In this document: positions 55,310 to 64,000 of the stretch, one piece after another
Numbering within the stretch: position 1 is the first letter of the stretch
How the letters are laid out: every line of letters begins with the position of its first letter
DNA from: Patella vulgata
Lineage: Eukaryota; Mollusca; Gastropoda; Patellidae
Assembly: GCF_932274485.2 (NCBI RefSeq)
Contig: NC_065887.2
Coordinates: forward strand, 12,992,001 to 13,056,000
Direction of reading: 5' to 3'
DNA: 64,000 bases
The notes under the pieces: model-generated
What the model saw: the letters and a program-made list of their open reading frames with translations, nothing else
Told to the model about the DNA's origin: nothing
Database searches by the model: none
Position numbers and translations under genes: made by a program

Positions 55310-57060
55310 ACATTTTCCTCAAAATGGCCGACTTTCCAGATATGGCTTGTAATAATGTCCTTTATAAGGTTAAATATGACTTCAAAAATGAATTGTGAAA
55401 AGCGCAGATAATAGTTTGGGAATAATGGTCATATATACACGGTTGTTTATTAGTTGTGTGTGATGTGCTGTGGAGGAAGTAATGTTTTAGGTGTGTTATG
55501 TCTTAAAGTTTCCTTAAGTGCATATTCCTGAAGCAATGGCCCGAGAAATCCCTCTCTGGCCATTGCTGGATTGACTTCTGATACTTGAGCTTTTGTCTAT
55601 TCTTCCCGTGCAATCAACATGGCAGCCCTTAATTTCAGCTGGGTCTTCCCTAAAACGTTGGACAGTGATTTAAGGTTAAGGTATTAAAAACGGCGAAAGT
55701 ATTGTTCGTCACCAAACAGTATTGTTTACTGTATAGCCGTTTTGGATAGCCTCGTTTGTCACGCAATTAGTTTTTCTGCAATATTCTGCTATGTACTGGT
55801 TAATTGGGCGTAATAAATTTCGTGAGTCATGACGTAACGTTATGTAACAAAATTGGAGATCTGTTTAAACTGGAATGATATTGTTACACGGCTAGGTATT
55901 GGTTGTTAATCGGACTATTGGCCAGTCATAATTTGGAACAGAAATTTGCTTTCATTACGGCAGTGTAGAGCGGGATTAGGTCTAATCCAGCGAAACCCTG
56001 CGAGGAGTATGTTTAAGTGTGGGCTTATAATTTTCTAATGTTCAATTTTCATATTACTGAGCACTACAAGAAATATTACTAATTTGTGAGAAACTTTTAT
56101 TTTATTTTATTGAGTTTCTTCCTTTTTATGTATGTAAACAAATGCCCAAGGCTATAGGGCGCTTTTAATAGATGGGTATCACGATTCGGGACTTACTTAT
56201 TTACATTCAACAGTTAGATATTATTAAACTTAAAGTTAATCGCCATATATTCATTATAAGTCATACGGAGCAATTTCAAATTTGACTCAAAAGAAAACTA
56301 AACAGATTTGAATTCGCCTCTATCAAACACGACGTAATAATATATATGATTTTCAGATCAATAGAAATTAGCCAGTGAATATGAACCTCCATTAAACTAT
56401 CAGATTTCGCACGGCTTAATACATGCTAAATATGTACTCAGATTGATTATTTATCATGAATACCAAATCAAAATACCATCCCTAGATAATGGTCCCGTTC
56501 CGGCTTGGATTTAATCGAGTTTTAAAAAAGGCTTATCAATAAATGTCGTGGACAACAAAATGGCGACCGGCTTATTGCATTTCAATTCCATATATGTTTA
56601 TAAATACTGAACGGAACTGGACCATTTGTGGACCGGTATTCTTATTAGAGATCCATCTTCACAATATTGCCATTTACAAGTGATTCTGTAGGGTTAAAAT
56701 GACGAATCGTGAATTTAAAAATAGGTGTGTGCTTTGGTTTGATTGTCTTATTGTTGGTAATTTATTATGGTTTTTTTTAAAGAATAAAAGTATATTCTTC
56801 AGCTGAATTGTTAATTAATATTATAAATGCATAAAGGTACAACAAGACCTATGGCATCCCAACCTCATCGAGTCCGCTTTCGGAAGGATTTAAAAGTTCA
56901 AAAACCTACGGTTCATTCAAAGCTGGCTTTATCTAAATTATCACTAACTACACAAGTGATCGATGTTAAAATTATTTGTTTTGATTGAGTTCTTTATCGA
57001 GGACATACTCCGAATCGCGTATTTCGCCCGGAGGCTCTAAAAATGTTCAACCCGCCTCGC
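55310..57060. other. No gene; one diverged repeat at 56390-56700
   Basis: Apart from the repeat shared with 42110-42535 ('cgcacggcttaat', 'aaatcaaaatacc', 'aaaatggcgacc', 'tcacaatattg'), I see only unique AT-rich DNA. Confidence 0.4.
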
Positions 57061-57064
57061 ACCT

Positions 57065-57220
57065 CGTCCTAGTGGTATTGTGATGATAGTGTCGCGCTTC
57101 GAACTCTACCTGGCCGGTCACCCTGGTGGGGCGCCTTCTCAACATCGTGAGTGCACTCCGGGTATTCCGGTTACCTCTCACGGGAAAGATCCCTGCGCGT
57201 GCGTTAAGTTGTAAGGCATG
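57065..57220 (+). repeat. SINE-C head and core, no tail
   Basis: 'tggggcgccttctcaacatc', 'ctccgggtattccggttacc' and 'gatccctgcgcgtgcgttaa'. Confidence 0.65.
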
Positions 57221-57546
57221 CAGACTCTAAACAGTCACAACCAACAATAATTAATCTGTTCATTAGTTGTGACATATTAGCCGAAAATACCATCTATCAA
57301 TGTGTGTATAGCGTCAATATGTCAAAGTTTGAAACCACACAGAAACTATAAGAAAATGTGAACACCATGAATCGGGTTAATAAATCATATGTCCGAATAT
57401 TGGCTACTGTCTCTCAACGTCAACACTATACGACTATAGAATATTTTTGGGGGAATTCAAATACTTGACTTTCATCTATACACAAAGAAAAAAGTTAAGC
57501 ACCCTATGTATTTTTCACAATGACTTGTCTACATCTTTGACAATAA

Positions 57547-57820
57547 GAGAGAGAGAGAAATGGGGTTTAACGTCCACTCGACACAAACTAGGTCATTTCG
57601 GGACTAACATATGGTTTAATTTTATTTTTTAATAATTCGCTTGCGCGTAGGGGTCTTTAGCAGTGGGAGGAAACCGGAGGACCCGGAGAAAACCCACGAG
57701 GTTGGACAAGCGATCCTACTCCTTGTCACGTACAACCGGGGATTCGAAACCACGCCAGTTGACTCAATGACAGGCCGTGTGATACAGCACGCACGTGCTA
57801 ACCATTCGGAAATCCAACCC
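57547..57820 (-). repeat. SINE-B, near full length
   Basis: Reverse copy: GA tail, 'aaatggggtttaacgtccac', 'tcgggactaacatatggttt', the core, and the head 'gtgctaaccattcggaaatc'. Confidence 0.9.
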
Positions 57821-58079
57821 CCCCTTTGACAATAAGAAAATATAAAGAGTTAATTCAGAAAAGCCACATCTGGGCTGAATGTCCCGCATAGCACACTGAA
57901 TTATCCCAGTTATGCTGAAAAGTAGCAAACATGAAAAACAAAATAACACTTTGATATTGATTATTTATTACTGTTTTCAAAATATTACAACACAGTTGAA
58001 ACAATTAACAAGTGGTTGCCATTTAAGATATACCCACATTTTGTTAAAGAGAACAAGGAATATCAATAGGGCCCATCCA

Positions 58080-58760
58080 CTCATTGTCCCAATATCTGTT
58101 AAAAATTGTAATCTTTACCGATTTCACATGGTTTCCGAAAATGAGGGTTATGTTTGGATCGCTGAAATTTATAGGATTTGTCCTCTCGTGGCCCCAGTGC
58201 CACACGCCAAATTAAAAATTGAAGCCTCATCACATTCACAAGCTTTTTGAAAAAGGAGGTTATCTTCGAATCGATGAGGTTTGTGATCTCATGAACCCAG
58301 TGCTTCACACCAAATCTGAAAAGGATCTATTAAAAACTGTGACCTCTATCGAATTCACAGTTCTTAGCTAAGGGGCATAACTCCGAATTTGGAAGCCAAA
58401 TCTGAAAACTGTAGGTTCTATCACGTTTAAAACGTCTTCAGCAAAGAGGGGTTAATTCTGGCACGGGAAATGTTGGCGGATAAAACTGAAAATTCTAGAG
58501 GGTCCACAGGTTAAAAACTATGTTTCGTACAATCAGGTGTAATATTCCAGGAAGATAAGGTCCAATATATGCCAAAACTGAACACAAAACGGGTCCTCTG
58601 GACTAAAAACACAATAAGGGGCAATAATCCATGAGGTCACAGTTGAATATGTTCAAAATCAATCCGATCCCAGATGGTTTGGATATAAACATATATTTTA
58701 AATTTCATTAAAATTGAATAATTTTTTTTTTGACCTGTAGAGTTGTCCACAAACAAATCT
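58080..58760. repeat. Modular repeat, related to 37290-37890
   Basis: Successive modules with 'gtgacctctatcgaattcac', 'aaggggcataactccgaatt', 'aaaattctagagggtccaca' and 'ggtccaatatatgccaaaac'. The short ORF at 57912-58250 falls in this repeat and is not a gene. Confidence 0.5.
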
Positions 58761-59115
58761 CAACGGAGGTACATCTGGATGGACAGTGGCAGCGACATGA
58801 AAATGTGGGTGCATAAACAATTATGTGTTTTGTAATTTGGATAGCGTAAGACTATAATCCCTTACAGTTTACACATTTCATGTGTTTTCTTGCATCTTTA
58901 ACACACCATATTCAACCCACAGGTGACTAATACAAGCGGATACTCAATGTTGCTATCAATCACCTCCACACCTTATTCAGCCACATTCATAGATGCTGGT
59001 ATTCTGGTTTGATTAACTTGAAAGTAAAACAAAACAAAATATGTTCAGGTAAAGATGCATTCCGAAAAAAGTAATTATAGGGTGGTTATTTCCAATAAAA
59101 GTATGGCAAGTTTGG

Positions 59116-59380
59116 ATATGGGGTTTAACATCCACTCGACACATACTAGACCAATTTGGGAATAACATGTGGCTCTATTTTTATTTTAATAATTCGCTTG
59201 CGCGTAGGGGTGTTTAGCAGTGGGAGAAAACCGGAGGACCTGAAAAAACCAGGAGGCTGGACAGGCGACCCTACTCATTGTCACATACAACTGGGGAATC
59301 AAAACCACGCCGTTGACTCAATGACAGACCTGATGATGCAACGCGCACGCGCTAACCATTCGGCGATCCACCCCACCCAG
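59116..59380 (-). repeat. SINE-B, near full length
   Basis: Reverse 'tatggggtttaacatccact', 'aataattcgcttgcgcgtag', core and head 'gctaaccattcggcgatcca'. 59400-60240 shows no gene. Confidence 0.88.
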
Positions 59381-60256
59381 ATTTCTGTGAAAACAAGCGG
59401 ATGTCATGCTCACACTCACACTTTGTAAGAGGTGGACAGAGAACAAGCTAAAATAGCTATTCAACTCATCAAAATTGGATAAAATGTGTACGAAGGCGAG
59501 GATTAAAACTAATCTTCGTGATAAATATGAGCCTATTGGCGAACATAAGCCCCAGGAGCTGTATAGTTTGAATATGTTTTTAGTCCATATATACCATTAA
59601 ATCACCCAGTTTGTACGCGGGAACCCATCTTTAACAAAGCAGTCACAATGCATATCTAAACAGTAAATATGACACCAGTAAGTGAAGCATACAGATATAC
59701 AGACATTGAAATTTACCTATGCGGAACCATTTTGTTATTATCTGTAGGTGGGCATATATAGGAAAGAAAAGAAATATGAAGTTATGTAGAAGGAGTGTGT
59801 TTCTGGGTTGAAGAGAAACATTAAATGGAATAATTCGGCCATTTTGAGATACATTTATGATAATGCCATGTCTATATATGGTTACATGCACCAATACGAG
59901 ATAGAAGAATTATACCCGGACATCCTAACTCGGCAATGAGTTGAATATATCTTCATGGGATTCAAATTCCTATCACATATTAAACAAGGTTAATAATAAA
60001 TGTTGTGGTCAAGAAACCTTTGCATGATGCGTATCTGACAAAAAATGACCTTTCCCGTTCCACCCCTTACAATGAGATTATTAGGACGTAATAGCCCAGG
60101 TTCAGTTCAAAACTTGTGACAACTCCCCCAACCCCCAACCCCACCGTATCACTTTTGTTATAATTCTACATAGTCCAATTGGGGTCCAATTGGGACTTTT
60201 CATTCACCGAACACTATTGATTAGAAATGTCAAGAATTGTTTTAAAATTTAATATA

Positions 60257-60283
60257 ATAATAATAATAATAATAATAATTTAT
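60257..60283. repeat. (AAT)n microsatellite
   Basis: About eight ATA/TAA units, in the AT-rich 3' flank of the next gene. Confidence 0.8.
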
Positions 60284-60499
60284 TTTATTAAAGTGTCACA
60301 AATCAGTTGAATATTTACAGAGATTATACAACATAATACAAATGATCCCTGGCCAACATAGGCCTATGAGACACTACAGATAAAACATTAAATAATATGA
60401 TATAAAGCAACAAATACGGTAAAACAATTAATTACGTAATTACATGTATCAAAAATATATATTTAAATCATAAAATTCCATACTATATCCAAAACTATA

Positions 60500-60600
60500 T
60501 TTAAATCACTTTAAACATTCATATTACATTAATATGTGCTTTTAGACCCACTTTCGTCTATTTTTAGGTTCCAAAGAATAGAGCTATACACCCTTTAAGT
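60500..60600. mobile_element. MITE-1 right-end fragment
   Basis: 'catattacattaatatgtgc', 'tagacccactttcgtctatt' and 'agagctatacaccctttaag' match the right end of MITE-1. Confidence 0.5.
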
Positions 60601-60611
60601 GTGTTTACATA

Positions 60612-62499
60612 TTAATTAAGTTTATCAGTGGGTTTAGACATTCCAGTATTCTTACTGTTATTTATTCGTTGGCCAGCGGTTGTAGCTCGTACACCAGAAC
60701 AATGGTAGTGAAACATTGTTATCACTTTACATGGATTCAGTACTTTATATTTTAAAATATTCTCGAAAGTCCATATAATCACATTATCGATCCCAGGAAC
60801 AAAAGAACGATGATTCAAAGTGTTCCATGCAGCTGGGGGTAATTTCCCGTGTGGTACGAAGATGTATGTATCGTGGGAACCTTGGTATTCTGTATCACTA
60901 CAGCTATGTTCCTGTCCCATAACACGCTTCCTTTCCACACGACCATGTCGGGATAAAGCATACATCAACCTATTAGAAACCATGTCATCTTTAGAAATTA
61001 AATCCAAACCTTGTCCCGGATAAACGTCCGCTTGATTGACCATCACAAGTCGTCCGTTCAGATAAGAAAACACGAATTCGTAAACGGTGTTTGATAATGT
61101 TGAGTCGTTTACTTTATGGAATAATAGCTTATTTTCATTGGTTTTTACACGGGTTTGAATATAGCTGATGATATGTGGCTGGTCGTACAAAAAGTGTACA
61201 TTAGAAACGTGGGAATGAGTTAAAGTTCTTTCTAAACATGTTATATATTCAGCTAAACGCTCTTCTATCTTTTCCCGTGGATAATTAGAGTAACTTGAAG
61301 AATTCATTATGACTGGGTCGATTAACAGAGGAAAGGTTATAACAACGTCGAGCAACATTAAAAACGTCGCTCCCTCTGTTTTCGTGGGCAATGCTTGTGA
61401 CTTGGGTATGGTTTGAAACATAGATGATGTTTGTGGGTTAGATACTGTTTGAAACTTAAGGTAAAGGCACGCTAGAACAAGGATTGTTGTGAATAGAAGA
61501 ATGGACCGACCACGTGTAACCTGAAAAGACAGAAAAGAAAATATTAGAAACATTATAACATCATTCCAGCGGCTCCCATACTACTAACTCTGAGACTTAC
61601 ACATACCTGCAATATACCGGGTGTTGTTCTTTCGTTTCAATAAACACTAATTAACTAATTGTACAAGTCGGGCCTGAGATAAACATGGAAACAGGGCCGT
61701 AACTAGCTTAGGGCTGTAAAATTGACGGACAATTATTATCTATTTTTTTATGGTCGACAATGTTTTTACAGGGGTGCAAAACGTTTTGCCCCCTCCACCC
61801 CTAGTTACGAGCCTGCATGGAAATCACAGGTGGTGGCTGTTTTCTTTATACATTATTTGAAAGAACATGTATTATTTTGTATTGAAAGCCCTTGTTTTCC
61901 GCAAGTCTGGGTTTCTATTTGTTTGAAACGCCACCTCGTGTCTTAAAGATGCATTATGTAAGAGCTAAATCTGCCTAAAGCAGATCTTTCGTTTGACCTC
62001 AATATAAATGTTATATAAATCATTAATTAGACATTTATTTACTTGCCAGACCCATAGTGAACTCATAAGAACTTCGGATGGCTTTGGTTTTCAACAGACT
62101 TAAATACGATTGACAGTTAATGATTTAATTTAAATATGGATAATCGAGATTTTGTATATTATCGTAACAATGATAGCAATGACAATCGAGACTACGGCGA
62201 TAACTTAGAATAAAGTTATCAAACAGATTGTGAAGTAAATTGACTGAAAGTTTCAAGGTATTCCCTTTTCATTATCTATTTTTGAACTCTTACAGCGATA
62301 ACTGTCAGCTCTTTATCCAAATCTCACATAATGCATATTTAATGGAATGAACGACCTTTCATGTTTCAAATTAAGATTGCCTAACACATATTAACTAATT
62401 AATTACAGCATACAAAATGTAAACGACGTGACATAAAATATTACCAAAAATATTTTCATATATAAAAAGACCTGAGAAATAAACGTGATGAACTACGCC

Positions 62500-62539
<40 letters not shown>

Positions 62540-62751
62540 AGCTCTTAATGTTCACCAGGTATATTTCGGGACTAACATATTGTAACTTGTATTTCAATAA
62601 TTCGCTTACATGCATGGATCTTTAGCAGTGGAAGAAAATGGGCGACCCGAAAAAAAAACACCAGGTATGGCAATCGACACTGTTAAACTGAATTGTGCAA
62701 AATATCTATCTAGCCTCTAGAAGAAAAGGTGACACTTACCTTGCTAACCAT
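60612..62751 (-). CDS. Type II membrane protein, glycosyltransferase-like, unassigned
   Basis: Two exons: 62751-62740 (ATG GTT AGC AAG, then GTAAGT) and 61520-60612, after a clean pyrimidine-rich acceptor; 306 residues. The ORF can be read further 5' of the acceptor, but that part is intron. Joined N-terminus: 'MVSKVTRGRSILLFTTILV', a short cytosolic tail and a membrane anchor (about 9-27), then a stem and a lumenal domain. Features: 'MLLDVVITFPLLIDP', two N-glycosylation sites (NSSS, NDST), 'YLNGRLVMVNQADVYPGQ', 'LMYALSRHG', 'GSHDTYIFVPHG', 'NPCKVITMFHYHC'. The layout resembles Golgi glycosyltransferases and the 'NQADVYPG' stretch could be a metal/nucleotide-sugar site, but I cannot name the family, and no DxD is certain. 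Confidence 0.72.
61692..61815. mobile_element. hAT-like MITE, 124 bp, 8-bp target duplication
   Basis: Inverted ends 'cagggccgtaactag' and the inverse of 'ctagttacgagcctg'. Perfect direct repeat CATGGAAA at 61684-61691 and 61816-61823. It lies in the intron of the 60612-62751 gene. Confidence 0.88.
61943..62342. mobile_element. MITE-2, reference copy, 400 bp
   Basis: Left 'ttaaagatgcattatgtaag', right the inverse 'tcacataatgcatatttaa'. Interior phrases: 'gagctaaatctgcc', 'taatcgagattttgtatatt', 'ttcattatctatttttgaac'. It lies in the same intron as the hAT-like MITE. Confidence 0.8.
62505..62665 (-). repeat. Degenerate SINE-B with a GA tail
   Basis: GA run at 62505-62533, then 'ttcgggactaacatattgta', 'tttcaataattcgctt' and 'ctttagcagtggaagaaaat'. 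It ends about 70 bases downstream of exon 1 of the - strand gene, inside its intron. Confidence 0.75.
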
Positions 62752-63159
62752 ATTTGTTCTTATATGATGCACGTAACGTAATGATGGTTCTTGCTCTATA
62801 GGGTGCAGAGTACGTAGGCCTAATTGTATTTGCTCCTGATTTAAATAAAATCTTTCTTCACTAGTATTAACCGAATGTACGAGGTAACAAATTATTATTT
62901 AATACAAAGGTTATCATCTGATTCATCGAACTGGCTGGCTAGTAGGATTTAACGTCTATTATTAGCCTGCTAGTAGTAGAAAGTTGTTAGTCGTTTTTAG
63001 ATGCTCGTAGCAACGCTAAGGGGGCCTCTGCGCCTCTGGGGGCAGTTGTTAGCCGCTACAGTAACAACTAACAATTGCGGCCTTTGTTATCTACTATTAG
63101 CAACCAACAAGGGCTGTAATAGTTACTATCCGCTATTAGCTTATTTATAAATCATTATT

Positions 63160-63378
63160 TTCTCGATCTCCGAGAATGGGACGAAAAATCGAGGTCCCGT
63201 GTACACATTGGCGTGCACGTAAAAGATCCCTCGGCAGTTGGAATTCGATATAAGAGTAGGCCATAGTGCCGCTGCCCGGGCAAAATTTCCCTCATGGCAC
63301 ACTGTATGGTGTATGCCGGTCTTCATTAGCCCAGTTTAGGACCAGAACAGTAGGACGTTAAACCCCATTTCATTTCAT
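63160..63378 (+). repeat. SINE-A, 5'-truncated
   Basis: 'gagaatgggacgaaaaatcg' through 'gggcaaaatttccctcatgg' to 'gtaggacgttaaaccccatt' and two ATTTC units. 63380-64000 shows nothing else. Confidence 0.88.
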
Positions 63379-64000
63379 TTGTTTATTATATAACCACTAT
63401 AACACTATTTATCACAAGAGACTGTATTAGGAATATTTACTGTATTATAAGGTATAATATGGTATTTTATAACATTGTTTATTATAAAATATTGCATTTT
63501 ATATTTCAACATGGCAAGTTTTTAAACAAGAGTAGGAACATGGAATTAAATTTTATTGACCAATCCTTACTTGACTTAAAGGCTTAATCTGGCCATGTAC
63601 TTTTATTCTAATGTCGCACAGAACAATAAACAGTTGTTAAAGATGGGTTCCCAGAAAGGTATTTATCGGGTGGTTATTTCCAATAAAAGTATGGCAATTT
63701 TGATAGATATGGAAAGTAGAGATATCCAATCTTACTAGAAAAATACTGGCTTCCCCGAAAAACACTCATGGAGCGTATACAGGACAAAAATGTAAGGGTT
63801 TCCCTAATCAACAGCCCGACGATTAAGAATTTCTGCACGCGTGATGTCAAAGGTCACACGCGAACATTGAGCGCTTGATGTACAAGTTGATAAACTTTAT
63901 GAAGAGTTAGACGTACAACACTTTCTGAGATAAAAATGACGGAAAAAGACGCGGGTAGTGGATAACCCGAGAATTTAATTAGGATTCAATATTTGTAATA

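Noticed and set aside
61521-61553. N-terminus beginning MFLIFSF for the gene at 60612
   Set aside because: This is the pyrimidine-rich intron end read in frame. The acceptor at 61521-61522 and the 12-base exon at 62740-62751 give a better start.
1-64000. CRISPR arrays, operons, bacterial promoters
   Set aside because: The window is spliced animal DNA. The tandem repeats lack the repeat-spacer pattern.

Overview
The window is animal nuclear DNA: AT-rich, with GT-AG spliced exons and a very dense cover of SINEs and small foldback DNA transposons. Conserved genes (TYW5, MTG1, a core-1 galactosyltransferase) are clearly metazoan. The SINE structure (tRNA-like heads, a shared 'GACGTTAAAC' 3' end, CT or ATTTC tails) and the general look point to a mollusc, most likely a gastropod, but the species call is an inference.

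Layout. 1-4.2 kb: the last four coding exons of TYW5 (tRNA wybutosine hydroxylase, JmjC family), + strand, with SINE- and MITE-filled introns. 6.7-11.1 kb: two intronless EGF-CFC (Cripto/Cryptic/one-eyed-pinhead family) genes on the - strand. 13-14 kb: an intronless MTG1 mitochondrial GTPase with a MITE in its 3' flank. 19.2-27.4 kb: two almost identical 1.65-kb blocks in direct orientation around 4.8 kb that holds a LINE tail fragment, a complete Tc1-type transposon with an intact DD34E transposase and perfect 33-bp inverted repeats, and a small acidic orphan ORF. 28.3 kb: a third EGF-CFC gene, inverted (+ strand) relative to the first two. 29-49 kb: no convincing host gene, only repeats. 49.5-54.5 kb: a divergent C1GALT1-like galactosyltransferase in three coding exons, with minisatellites around it and in its first intron. 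60.6-62.8 kb: a two-exon type II membrane protein of glycosyltransferase-like architecture on the - strand.

The most notable item is the EGF-CFC trio. EGF-CFC proteins are GPI-linked co-receptors for Nodal, best known from deuterostomes. All three copies here keep the 12 domain cysteines and the HxxW pair used for ALK4 contact, all have Arg at the EGF position that carries O-fucose in vertebrate Cripto, and all lack introns. Copies 1 and 3 share a compact promoter (two CACGTG E-boxes, a CCAAT box, a TATA box); in copy 2 the E-boxes are degraded.

Three SINE families (called A, B and C here) account for much of the intergenic DNA. Nested insertions with clear target duplications give a relative chronology and family assignments for several MITEs (hAT-like with 8-bp duplications, a piggyBac-like TTAA element). 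I saw no retrovirus-like or Polinton-like element, no CRISPR array and no genuine tRNA or rRNA gene. Boundaries of repeats are by eye and usually good to about 10-20 bases.
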